Assembly (NCBI GenBank): GCA_019057385.1
Contig: JAHQJS010000004.1
Coordinates: 578,118-642,117 of the forward strand
Direction: 5' to 3'
Length of the DNA stretch: 64,000 nucleotides
From: Candidatus Borrarchaeum weybense
GTDB taxonomy: Archaea > Asgardarchaeota > Sifarchaeia > Borrarchaeales > Borrarchaeaceae
The position numbers were made by a program, and so were the translations under genes. Of the stretch, positions 37,326 to 46,149 are shown piece after piece; the first letter of the stretch is position 1, and the number at the start of each line of letters is the position of its first letter. The notes beneath the pieces are model-generated. The model searched no databases, was not told where the DNA came from, and saw only the letters and a program-made list of their open reading frames with translations.

Positions 37326-37919
37326 AAAATAAAAAGAAAATAAGAACTTTAGCGAAACCGCGCCTTTTTATGATGAAATTGCCGTTGAGAGGATATTATT
37401 TGTTTGAGGAACTCTGATTCACTTATGATGCGGATAATTACTTTTCACTAGTCTTACTAACCTGTTTTTGTAATCTAAAATACAACTATATTTATTTTTC
37501 ACAATTAAATCTTAATTTTTCGCAAAATAGTAGAGAAGTAATTATAAAACTGCGAATTATCTTTTTAGTATTAATTTATTTTGAAAAAACTCTGCAATTT
37601 GAAAATGTTATAGAGGAAACTTGTACTAGATAGAGCTCAATTTGTTATAGAAACCGCATTTTTCTTATTAAAAGAGAAATATATTGTGATATCACTTAAG
37701 AAAATCGCGAATATAGTCTAATGACTATTATTTTTCTCGGAAATTTTTTCCAGAAACTTAAAAAGTAAGATCTTTGCATCATAATACTCATACTTCTTAT
37801 GAAGGATCAAAGGGCAATAAACACAAGCGTTTAGAATAGAACAAAGAACGCAACGTGTCTAACTATTTTGTCGATAACATAAGCAAAAATCCGAAAAAAA
37901 TCCGCGAGGGTTAATTTCA
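37326..37919. other. Intergenic region, A+T-rich
   Basis: The 594 bases hold no gene I can support and no clear repeat. It follows the KaiC-GTPase cassette and precedes a stand-alone receiver. Confidence 0.5.
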
Positions 37920-38390
37920 TTGAAAGAGGACGAATTAATCAGCCGTAAACACACACAAACTTCAGATAAGGAGAAAGCAAAAAAAGATCCTATTTCTGGT
38001 ACCGGAAATATTTTGATAATGGAAGATGACGATGTTATCAGAGAGGCACTAGGAGAGATATTAACTCATTTAGGCTATCAGATTGAACTCGCTAAGAATG
38101 GTGAAGAAGCTATCTCTTTGTTTAAAGCAGCAAAATCAGTAGGACAGTCTTTTAATTTAGTAATAATAGATTTAACAATTCGTTGTGGGATGGGCGGCAA
38201 AGAAGCAATTATGAAGTTGCTTGAAATAGATCCTAATGTTAAAGCTCTTGTTTCCAGCGCCTATTCAATAGAATCAGTTATGTCTGATTATAAGAGTTAC
38301 GGATTCTGCGGCGTTGTTTCCAAACCCTACAATATTTCAGAATTAAGTGAAATCATATCGGAAATAATTGGTAGTAATTGCGTAAAATGA
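37920..38390 (+). CDS. Stand-alone receiver (CheY-like) protein
   Basis: The TTG start follows GAGG; the protein has 156 residues. After a charged, Lys-rich N-terminal tail of about 28 residues comes a receiver: 'ILIMEDDDVIREALGEIL', phospho-acceptor Asp in 'LVIIDLTIRCGMGGKEAI', Ser in 'ALVSSAYS' and Lys in 'VVSKPY'. This form is like receivers at the C-end of bacterial hybrid kinases. No kinase is adjacent. Confidence 0.9.
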   Translation: MKEDELISRKHTQTSDKEKAKKDPISGTGNILIMEDDDVIREALGEILTHLGYQIELAKNGEEAISLFKAAKSVGQSFNLVIIDLTIRCGMGGKEAIMKLLEIDPNVKALVSSAYSIESVMSDYKSYGFCGVVSKPYNISELSEIISEIIGSNCVK

Positions 38391-38413
38391 GCCTTTCATG
38401 CAATTATTCCTTT

Positions 38414-40447
38414 TTAGATTAGTGCTTTGTATATCGTTACAGCATTATTCTTAAACGCAATTTCAAATAAATCAGGATGCTCATTAAATCTTTGCAGTTC
38501 TTCCATTGTGAATTTTTGGCGTTCTCTTGGAGATACAAGTACGTAGTTCACATCATATTTTTTTAAGAGATCAGAAACAAGGTTTTCATTATCTGAGGTG
38601 TACATTGAAATTGTGTCGTTATATCTCTGATCAAAGTATAAACGTTGGCTCTCTACGTGAATTTCACTCCCTACAACGACTCTCCTTGCTCCATACATGA
38701 TAAGAGGACTTGGTGCTTCTATAGAAAGTGAAGGGGCAACTAAGAATACTGCATCTGAAGATGTATTTGCTTTAACCCAATTATATGCCTCCATCTCTTC
38801 TTCAGTGATGATATAATAGGGTGTTTCCATCGTAGCAGTAGTATACCATCTTTGCCAGAAAGGAACAAAAGCAATAATCATAATTATAATAAGTACTATA
38901 AGAGGCATTGAAGAGATTCGAATCCTTTTGTTCACAAGATTCATTGTTTCTTTAATCCCGACTGCGCCTAAGAAGACTACTGGGATTGTTATGGAGTAAT
39001 AATAGGTATAATTACCGCCACGATACAAGTGCGTAAATACTATAAAGAGGATTGTACATAATATCCACGATCCAAGTAGTAGAGATAATTTATGCTCTTT
39101 TTTGATTTGCGTCAAAAATCCTATACACCCGAATATAGAACAGACACCAAAGTAGATGAGTATCGCTTGTATAGATTGCAAAGGAACAAAAAGTCCAACT
39201 AAAGGTCTTATTCGGAAATATCCGCCAGGGTTTCCTCTCGCTAGATCTATAAGATATGGAGCGAATGTGACGGTGTATGCTCCAAATGGTATCATTGATG
39301 CAATTGTTGAAAGTGTAAATATTATGCTTTCTTTATACTTCCTTAATGACAATAAGATGAGATAGAAGATTGCAAAAGTCCCTATAATCGTAAGGTGAAG
39401 AATTGGATGGTAAAATGGCAATGCTGCAAGAAGAGCGAATGCTATAATATAAAACCGTTTAGTTTTTTGTATTAAATAAGAATAGAGAAAAAAAGCAAAT
39501 AGTACTGCAACAATATATCCTGGTGCACGTATGAAGCCAGAATAAAGGGATTCGATAGCTAAAGCCCTCACAAATACTTGTGGTCCTGGTGTCCTTTGAT
39601 ATAGTGCAAAAAGTGGAAATGTACCTGTCTCTATGGCAACAATGAGCCAATAAATAGCAATGCCAACTGACATAAGATATGCAGCTATTAGCCCTGCCTT
39701 TTTACTCTTAAATGTATCGACAACAAAAATAAAACACAAAGCGATAAATATCGTATTCATTGTAGCGTTTTGAATTATCATAGTTAAAACTACATTGATT
39801 CCACTCGTTTTCATTATAGCTGCATAGTGAAGCATGTATAACCATGGATAGGTAAGCACAACCCCTGCATATTCGGGGGTCTGAGGAGGGATACTGCGTG
39901 CACATTCCTCTATAATTGCACAATACCAGAAATGATCAATAGGATCGAAATAGAAGAGAGTATTTCCCTGATCAACGCGAATCAACAGAGTGTAAAAGAC
40001 TATGTTGTTTGAAAATTGAAATAAGAGTAAAATGGCTAGTATAACTAACGTTATTTTTTGAAATGGCACTCCAGAGTAATTAATCGTTCTGTTTACATAT
40101 TGAGAGAACAGAATGCCAATAGCAAGGGCAACATCAATAGATAAAACAATAAGCCAAATGCTAAGTCTTCCAAAAATACTTCCTAAAGGCAAGATGATTA
40201 ACGGAGATGCAACTATGTTCAAAGCTGCTGAAAAAAGCAGCATACGTATTCTGTCAGTTTGGATTTGTAAGAAAAATCTTAATAGAATATAACCAGGCAA
40301 AATATTTAGAAGAGAGATATACACTAGACTGCGAAATGGGTTGATAAAGAAGAACGATATATTAAGCAAGAACATTGAAATAATCAAAATTTTTTCTGAG
40401 TTCCATATAGGAAGCAACCTTGCTTTCGCTTCATCAAAGGTTTTCAT
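38414..40447 (-). CDS. Large multi-spanning membrane protein, glycosyltransferase-like
   Basis: The 677-residue protein has about 12 hydrophobic helices up to residue 540, followed by a soluble C-terminal domain ('EEEMEAYNWVKANTSSDAVFLVAPS', 'KYDVNYVLVSPRERQKF'). This layout is typical of GT-C/PMT-like or DUF6541-type membrane transferases in archaea. 'IDHFWYCAIIEECARSIPPQTPEYAG' in the first large loop could hold the acidic catalytic residues. The precise family is not certain. A TATA-like CTAAATATAT stands upstream near 40510. Confidence 0.7.
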   Translation of the reverse strand: MKTFDEAKARLLPIWNSEKILIISMFLLNISFFFINPFRSLVYISLLNILPGYILLRFFLQIQTDRIRMLLFSAALNIVASPLIILPLGSIFGRLSIWLIVLSIDVALAIGILFSQYVNRTINYSGVPFQKITLVILAILLLFQFSNNIVFYTLLIRVDQGNTLFYFDPIDHFWYCAIIEECARSIPPQTPEYAGVVLTYPWLYMLHYAAIMKTSGINVVLTMIIQNATMNTIFIALCFIFVVDTFKSKKAGLIAAYLMSVGIAIYWLIVAIETGTFPLFALYQRTPGPQVFVRALAIESLYSGFIRAPGYIVAVLFAFFLYSYLIQKTKRFYIIAFALLAALPFYHPILHLTIIGTFAIFYLILLSLRKYKESIIFTLSTIASMIPFGAYTVTFAPYLIDLARGNPGGYFRIRPLVGLFVPLQSIQAILIYFGVCSIFGCIGFLTQIKKEHKLSLLLGSWILCTILFIVFTHLYRGGNYTYYYSITIPVVFLGAVGIKETMNLVNKRIRISSMPLIVLIIIMIIAFVPFWQRWYTTATMETPYYIITEEEMEAYNWVKANTSSDAVFLVAPSLSIEAPSPLIMYGARRVVVGSEIHVESQRLYFDQRYNDTISMYTSDNENLVSDLLKKYDVNYVLVSPRERQKFTMEELQRFNEHPDLFEIAFKNNAVTIYKALI

Positions 40448-40588
40448 TTTAAGACGTTATCCTTTGTTTGTTCTATCAGTTTCTACAATGTATCTGGATT
40501 TATAAAATATATTTAGGCAATGAGTCTGCAGCTTGAATAATTTATAGCATTTGCGAATCTATCTTTTTTTCAATTAGGGTGATTTTTT

Positions 40589-41308
40589 ATGTTACTTGAA
40601 GAAATGAGTTGGAATATAGTCGAAGAAATGCTAGAAACAGTTAAAACGATAATTTTGCCTTATGGTTCATGTGAAGCACATGGTTTTCATGCTCCCCTCT
40701 TCACGGACACTAAACTTGCTTTTGAGATTGCAAATAAGGCAGCAGAAGAATTAAACGTTTTTATTGCCCCCGTTATTCCGTACGGAATTTGTAGAACGAC
40801 AAGAGGATTTAGCGGAACTCTTAGTCTATCATTTGATTCGCTCAAAATCCTAACTTATGATCTTATTAAAGAACTTGCTGAAACTGGCTTCGAAGAGATA
40901 ATTTTATTCACAGCACACTGTGGAAAAAGTCAGATGATAGCCTTAAGGGAAGCAGGATTCTCTTACACAAAAAACTCTCACAAATCTAAGGTTTTTCTTG
41001 TTTCTGCAGCTGATTTGGTGGATGAACGCATAAAGAAATTGACGGAATCTCCGCTTTACCATGCTGATGAACTCGAAACTTCTTTGATGCTGTTTCTAGA
41101 GCCTTCTTTGGTTAATATGGATAAAGCAGTCAAAGAAACTCCTCAAGTACCTAAGTACCTTATTAAAACAACTGGAAGACCCTGGATGAAGTCAAGTGTC
41201 TTAGGAGATGCCACAAAAGCTTCTTATGAGAAAGGTGAAAAAATCTTCAATTTGTTAGTCGATAACCTCGTACAAATTATTAAGGACTTCCAGACCCCAT
41301 TGATGTAA
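40589..41308 (+). CDS. Creatininase-family amidohydrolase
   Basis: GGTGA-N6-ATG; the protein has 239 residues. It carries creatininase motifs 'ILPYGSCEAHGFHAPLFTD' (metal-binding Glu, His and Asp) and 'YHADELETSLML' (His/Glu). The usual GHGGN block is 'TAHCGKSQ' here. The family covers creatininase, the F420/riboflavin enzyme ArfB (formamide hydrolase) and MftE. In an archaeon with F420 enzymes a role like ArfB is possible, but this is not supported by context. Confidence 0.88.
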   Translation: MLLEEMSWNIVEEMLETVKTIILPYGSCEAHGFHAPLFTDTKLAFEIANKAAEELNVFIAPVIPYGICRTTRGFSGTLSLSFDSLKILTYDLIKELAETGFEEIILFTAHCGKSQMIALREAGFSYTKNSHKSKVFLVSAADLVDERIKKLTESPLYHADELETSLMLFLEPSLVNMDKAVKETPQVPKYLIKTTGRPWMKSSVLGDATKASYEKGEKIFNLLVDNLVQIIKDFQTPLM

Positions 41309-41403
41309 AATGATACTTCAATATCATTTCTATTTAATAATGAAAAAATATAAGATAAACGAAATACTATTTGTATTTACAGCAATTTAATTTCGTGATA
41401 TAA

Positions 41404-41463
41404 GCGGGTAACAAAAGCGGGTATAGCAACCTGTTAGGTTTTACTAACGCAGGTTACCCCCGC
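41404..41463 (+). promoter_or_regulatory. Structured leader with two exclusive hairpins
   Basis: GCGGGTAAC (41404-41412) can pair with GTTACCCCCGC (41453-41463). Alternatively GCGGG (41417-41421), AACCTG (41428-41433) and TTAG pair with CTAA, CAGGTT (41450-41455) and CCCGC to form one long hairpin. The two folds exclude each other. It ends 26 bases before the start of a membrane protein gene, as a riboswitch or attenuator could. Confidence 0.45.
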
Positions 41464-41489
41464 AGTTGCAAGCAAAACGGTGATAAACT

Positions 41490-41825
41490 ATGTCAAAAGG
41501 TGCTGCTCTACTAGGCGGTATACTGATTGGAGCCGCCGTTTGGATCGAAGTGTTTGCACTCCTAGGTCTATCATATTATTGGTTGGTGGTGCCACTCATT
41601 CTCGGATTCCTAGCTGGCTTATTTATCGGAGGCTCAGGAGAGGCAAGCGGAGGTGTCTGGCTTGGCGGTATATTCCTAAGCGCAATGGTCGGCTTTTTCG
41701 TCTATTTCTTATGGTTCGATGTAAACCTAACGCCAATGTCTAATGCCGCATTACTTACCATACCTGCTAGTCTCTTAGCATTTGCAGGCACATTTTTGAT
41801 GGCGAAAAGTGCATCTTATTACTGA
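41490..41825 (+). CDS. Small membrane protein, four helices
   Basis: GGTGA precedes the ATG by six bases. The 111 residues consist of about four hydrophobic segments (6-28, 30-47, 54-75, 85-107) with Gly-rich pairs and no charged loop of size. No family is recognised. The structured leader ahead suggests that expression is controlled. Confidence 0.75.
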   Translation: MSKGAALLGGILIGAAVWIEVFALLGLSYYWLVVPLILGFLAGLFIGGSGEASGGVWLGGIFLSAMVGFFVYFLWFDVNLTPMSNAALLTIPASLLAFAGTFLMAKSASYY

Positions 41826-42001
41826 TTCATCTCCCTGGTCATCCTCCGACATTTTTTCCTTTTTTCTGATTTATTATCGCGAAGTTTTCTTGCTTATTCT
41901 TGTAGTTTATTTAACGTATGACTCTATGTACGAAAAAATTAAAACTTGAAAAGAAAAGCATATCAACCAGAAGGACTTTTTTAATTCTAGGAGGCAAAGT
42001 C

Positions 42002-42862
42002 TTGCTTAACAGTATTTGGATCATCGACAAAGACACGGGTACATGTGTATTCCTGAGGAGGTATGGGTATGGCATACCAGATGATCAAACATTGATTTCA
42101 CGTTTCTTCTCTGCCCTTTGGAACTTTTTTCAAGAAATTGAGGGCCGGGGAATATCTACTTTGACTACAACTGAACTTGACTTTGCTCTAGCGGAGTCAG
42201 AAAAACTGCTCTTCATAGTTGCCACTGCCCGTGATTCAGTTCATCAATTGAAGATGGTCAGTTGGGTCAAGAATTTAAAAGAAGAGTTTTTGAAATCTTA
42301 TGAAGAGGACTCTAATTTTCAAGACTCAAGATTTGTTGATGAATTGAATGAAAAACTAGATCAGGTATTAGATGCTTGGATTGACGAATATATTGACGAA
42401 TCGGAAGTTTTCTCTACAGCAGATTTACGAAGGGCATCACAATTAGGGACCGAACTCAATCAACTGTTGACAATGCGCTTTGGCCATCAAGGTCTTGAAA
42501 CCCTTAAATCCTTGGATGGATTAAAAACAGTAAAAGATGTTCAGGAAGAGTCTGGACTCCCTAATAAAGAATTAAAAGAACTCTTTCGCATTAGTATTCA
42601 ACACGGTCTCATCGAACAATCACAAAGGGCCACAGATCTGCGTATACCCTATCGAACAACAAGCACGCCTGAAGTTTTCGCTTATGGAACTCCTCTGAGA
42701 AATAGAGTATGGAATAGATTTGGAAATCGAGGAATTGATGTCCTTGGAACGATCGATGGGATACGCCATGTAAGAGATATTTCTGCTTTTTTGGGGATTG
42801 ATATGGATATCGTGAAACAAATACTAGAATTAGCCCAAAAAGAGGGTTTAATCGAATGGTAG
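42002..42862 (+). CDS. Longin-like domain with two winged-helix-like repeats
   Basis: AGGAGG seven bases before the TTG at 42002 sets the start, although the frame is open from 41918. The 286 residues start straight with a strand ('LNSIWIIDKDTGTCVFLRRYG') and continue in longin order ('QTLISRFFSALWNFFQEI', 'KLLFIVATARDS'). Two repeats (about 150-205 and 225-285) share 'RFGxxGxxxLxxxDGxxxVxDI...GLIE', like small winged helices. It is convergent with a Rab-like GTPase gene and near a roadblock gene. Confidence 0.65.
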   Translation: MLNSIWIIDKDTGTCVFLRRYGYGIPDDQTLISRFFSALWNFFQEIEGRGISTLTTTELDFALAESEKLLFIVATARDSVHQLKMVSWVKNLKEEFLKSYEEDSNFQDSRFVDELNEKLDQVLDAWIDEYIDESEVFSTADLRRASQLGTELNQLLTMRFGHQGLETLKSLDGLKTVKDVQEESGLPNKELKELFRISIQHGLIEQSQRATDLRIPYRTTSTPEVFAYGTPLRNRVWNRFGNRGIDVLGTIDGIRHVRDISAFLGIDMDIVKQILELAQKEGLIEW

Positions 42863-42896
42863 GTTATTAAGACTTAGTTTTGAATACAATGGGTAA

Positions 42897-43442
42897 TTAT
42901 AATTCTAACGCTTCGACATCTATAACAATCTGTTCTGTTAGTTGAGTGAAGGTATCTTCCACATGTAGTCCATCTTTTGCAGATGTTTCAAAGAAGGGTA
43001 TACCACGTTCATCCGCAAAACTTTGTCCTTCATCAACTCCAACAACTCTTAACTCCTCAAGATCCTTTTTCGTACCTATTAAGATCGATGGGATGTTTCC
43101 ACAATGCTTTTCGATATCACCAAACCATTTTGGCAAATTTTGGAAACTCTTACGATTTGTGATATCATAACAACAGAGTGCTCCTAGCGCTCCCCGATAA
43201 TATAACGGACGGACATAAGAAAAGCGTTCTTGGCCTCCTGTATCCCATATTTGTAGCTTTACAGTAGAAATTTTACTCTTGCTTTCTTGGCTTATTTTCA
43301 ATATCTTGATTGAGAAATCTACACCAATAGTCATTTTATAACTTTCTCGAAACTGCCCTGTGGTAAATTTACGCGTAAGCGATGTTTTACCGACCGCTCC
43401 ATCTCCGACAACGATCACCTTGAACAAATAATCGAAAGTCAT
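42897..43442 (-). CDS. Rab/Ras-like small GTPase
   Basis: AGTGA-N5-ATG gives a start at 43442 (181 residues); GTG 43451 is possible. G boxes: 'GDGAVGKTSL', switch I 'YKMTIGVDF', 'DTGGQERFSYVRPLYYRGA', G4 'GTKKD' (Thr for the usual Asn) and 'ETSAK'. The 'YYRGA' after the switch is Rab-like. It lacks C-terminal cysteines, so is not prenylated. A roadblock gene is divergent. Confidence 0.95.
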   Translation of the reverse strand: MTFDYLFKVIVVGDGAVGKTSLTRKFTTGQFRESYKMTIGVDFSIKILKISQESKSKISTVKLQIWDTGGQERFSYVRPLYYRGALGALCCYDITNRKSFQNLPKWFGDIEKHCGNIPSILIGTKKDLEELRVVGVDEGQSFADERGIPFFETSAKDGLHVEDTFTQLTEQIVIDVEALEL

Positions 43443-43757
43443 TAAATTCACTTCATTCTTGTCATTTTAGTACGTATTTCTTCCCTTGTTAATTATAACT
43501 GCAGACAAGTAAAAAAGATTTTTCCATAGTATAAGTATTTCTTTCGTTTACTATACACATTTTTTGTATTTTCTAACACGTTCTAAAACTTTGATTTTCT
43601 TGGAAAAAGCGTTCTTATATCTGTTTTGTGGTTGCGGAAAAAAGTCTTAGGTAATAATATTATACGAAAGTTAAATATATTAGAGCGTATCAAGTTTTGT
43701 TGTCTAACACTTTCCATTCGAAGCTTTCGTTATTAAGCTTATAATTGAGGTGGACAA
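43443..43757. promoter_or_regulatory. Divergent promoter region with TATA box for the roadblock gene
   Basis: ACGAAAG-TTAAATATAT at 43665-43681 fits an archaeal BRE plus TATA box, 70 bases ahead of the roadblock start. The rest is A+T-rich without a gene. Confidence 0.5.
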
Positions 43758-44132
43758 ATGTCTGTTGAACCACGAGAGGATTTAATGGAAATATTAAGTG
43801 AAATTGAGAGTTCAACTGATTTAGAGGCATGTGCAATTGTGACGAAAGAAGGATTAAGGATAGCCCATGCAACTGGCACTAATACTGATGCTGATATTTT
43901 TTCAGCGCTTACTGCTGTTATACTATCGATGGGTTATAAAGCTATAAATGAACTTGGTCACGGTGATTTCAAAGAAGTAATTATAAGAGGAACTGAGGGT
44001 TATACAATTGTAACCAGCATCGATAACGAGCACGTATTGGTAGGTGCTGGTCGTAATCCGATTCGAATTGGTTATTCTGCACTTGTTTTAAGAAAATATG
44101 CGCTGAACATGGCTTCAGTACTTGAAAAGTAA
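43758..44132 (+). CDS. Roadblock/LC7 family protein
   Basis: GAGGTG precedes the ATG; the protein has 124 residues. It is a single roadblock domain ('MEILSEIESSTDLEACAIVTKEGLRIA', 'ADIFSALTAVILSMGYKAINEL', 'FKEVIIRGTEGYTIVTSIDNEHVLVGAG', 'GYSALVLRKYALNMASVL'). In bacteria and archaea these small dimers act with small GTPases of the MglA or Ras type. The divergent Rab-like GTPase gene is its likely partner. Confidence 0.92.
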   Translation: MSVEPREDLMEILSEIESSTDLEACAIVTKEGLRIAHATGTNTDADIFSALTAVILSMGYKAINELGHGDFKEVIIRGTEGYTIVTSIDNEHVLVGAGRNPIRIGYSALVLRKYALNMASVLEK

Positions 44133-44257
44133 TAGATTTAGCAAACAAAACTTCTGAAAAATCTAATTCAGTAAATCTCTCTTTTTTAGCTTCATTTTAA
44201 GGAAGCAAATTAGTAATAGGAGTTGTGCTTTTGCTTTTTAATTGTTTTACAAGAAAT

Positions 44258-46015
44258 TTAAGTTGAAATGAAAATCGCAATGCCTTCTGTTTCGATAATC
44301 AAATTAAAGGACTCAAAATCTTTGAGTTTTTCCATCAATAACGGATTTTCTTGCAGTAATTCCACATTACCTTTATTTATTAAGACAAATCGGGCATTAT
44401 ATTTGTTCATTATAGCAAGAATCTCATTTTCTTCTGTATTTAGTTCAAGCGCTTTTTTCACGTCTTCCTCTCTCTCAATTTGGTTTGTGTCTTCCCAATT
44501 AAGCAAGTGTCCTCTATCTAAGGCAATGGGGTACACCGAACACCAGAAAGGTAAGATATTACCTGTTTTAAGGTCTGTTAGAACTATATTTCCCTCTGGA
44601 ATTATCGCTCGGATCGTTTCTATATCTTGGTCCGAGAGATAAAAAGAGTCTATATCAACGATTTCTCCTGTAAACGGTTTGTAAATTAAAAGACCTCCAA
44701 AAACTGATAATGGACCAATGGCAACTGCACTCAGAATTAGAACGGTTATTGCATTTTTAGGAAGTCTTATTCGGCCTGTCCCAACTGAAATAGTCGCAAT
44801 TTCTTTAATACCATATATCCCTATAGTAGCCACATTAAAATCAAGAAGAAGTTTAACAAACCTATATTTGTATATAGCGAATCCACGAATCACAGGAATA
44901 AAATCTTCAAGTAAAACAGCTACAAAAATAATTATAATTACTCCAATTAAAGTATAAAGTAACAGGCGAATTTCTTGTTTTTCAAATGCTCCTCTATGCC
45001 AAATTATTATCCATCCAAGTCCTATAATTATCAGATAGAAAATGATGCTAATCGATTTGTAAAAGAAGAATCCCAAGAAATATTCTAGTGCGAAAATTCC
45101 TTCATTTAAGAATAATCTATCATAAATTGCCCCAAAACTGTTTTTTGTGAAGTCTTCTGTGGGGTACCAACTTATCAATCCTAGTATAAATGATACAATT
45201 AAACTAATGCCAAAAACAATTTCATTAATTTTAACAGACCTTTTAATGAGTGAATTAAAGAAGATATAACTTACCGCTCCAATTAGGAAAAAAGTAGGCA
45301 TCTGTACGTGAATAAGCATTCCTATTAATGCAAAAGGTATCGTTAAAAAAAGATGTCTTTGATTATCATTTTTTAAGTAGCGAACAAAGTAATAAAATGC
45401 AAATAACGTGAGGAAATTTGAACCGTTGAAGTGTATTGCAGGATAAAAAACACATGAGTAGACTGCAAATAATAACGCCGAATAAATTCCCGTTTTTTCA
45501 TCAAAAATCTCTTTTGAAAGTTTATAAAATGCCAAAGTCGTCAAAACTGCACCAAGAGGACCGAAAGCTGATGCAAAGAGGTAAATTTGTAGGGGATGCC
45601 TAAGATTAAGCAATCCACAGAGGCCTCCTATAATTACCTGCGAAAGTGAGGTAGGTTTTGTCCAAAATTCCGTGCCATAGTGTACATCTTTTGCAGGATA
45701 ATTTCCTATCGCAATTTCTTTAATCTTAGTGTAATAATCCCACTCAAATTCAGGGTGCATATTTGCACCAGTGGCATATGTAGATATAGTTGTAATTACA
45801 ATGACAAGAAAGATGATTCCGAAGAACTGTAATTTTTCTTTCTGTAGAGAAAAAAACCAAAGGGCAACTATCGTACCGATTATTATGCCAAATATGGCTA
45901 AATACGCTGTCGTTCTTGAAAAAATAAACAAAAGTGAGAATACAAATTGTAAAATTATTGCACAAAAAATACATCCTACTAATAGGAACGATTGCCGTTC
46001 CATCAATTTTCTCAA
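44258..46015 (-). CDS. Large multi-spanning membrane protein, glycosyltransferase-like
   Basis: The 585-residue frame has around 12 helices and a soluble C-terminal part ('DQDIETIRAIIPEGNIVLTDLKTG', 'NEILAIMNKYNARFVLINKGN'). The first large loop includes 'MHPEFEWDYYTKIKEIA', an acidic cluster as in GT-C enzymes. It resembles the 38.4 kb protein in layout, and the next gene is an ArnT-like transferase. A role in dolichol-linked glycosylation is plausible but not demonstrated. The start codon (TTG) is uncertain. Confidence 0.7.
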   Translation of the reverse strand: MRKLMERQSFLLVGCIFCAIILQFVFSLLFIFSRTTAYLAIFGIIIGTIVALWFFSLQKEKLQFFGIIFLVIVITTISTYATGANMHPEFEWDYYTKIKEIAIGNYPAKDVHYGTEFWTKPTSLSQVIIGGLCGLLNLRHPLQIYLFASAFGPLGAVLTTLAFYKLSKEIFDEKTGIYSALLFAVYSCVFYPAIHFNGSNFLTLFAFYYFVRYLKNDNQRHLFLTIPFALIGMLIHVQMPTFFLIGAVSYIFFNSLIKRSVKINEIVFGISLIVSFILGLISWYPTEDFTKNSFGAIYDRLFLNEGIFALEYFLGFFFYKSISIIFYLIIIGLGWIIIWHRGAFEKQEIRLLLYTLIGVIIIIFVAVLLEDFIPVIRGFAIYKYRFVKLLLDFNVATIGIYGIKEIATISVGTGRIRLPKNAITVLILSAVAIGPLSVFGGLLIYKPFTGEIVDIDSFYLSDQDIETIRAIIPEGNIVLTDLKTGNILPFWCSVYPIALDRGHLLNWEDTNQIEREEDVKKALELNTEENEILAIMNKYNARFVLINKGNVELLQENPLLMEKLKDFESFNLIIETEGIAIFIST

Positions 46016-46149
46016 GTTCTCCTTATAATGTCTTCTTAGATTATTTGTAGAGTGTCTTCATTCAGACTGCCAAAAATTTCCAATAAGATTTATATTCATC
46101 TCTGTATTAAACGCTCTTTATAAATGCATGGAATTTTGTCTATGTAGAG

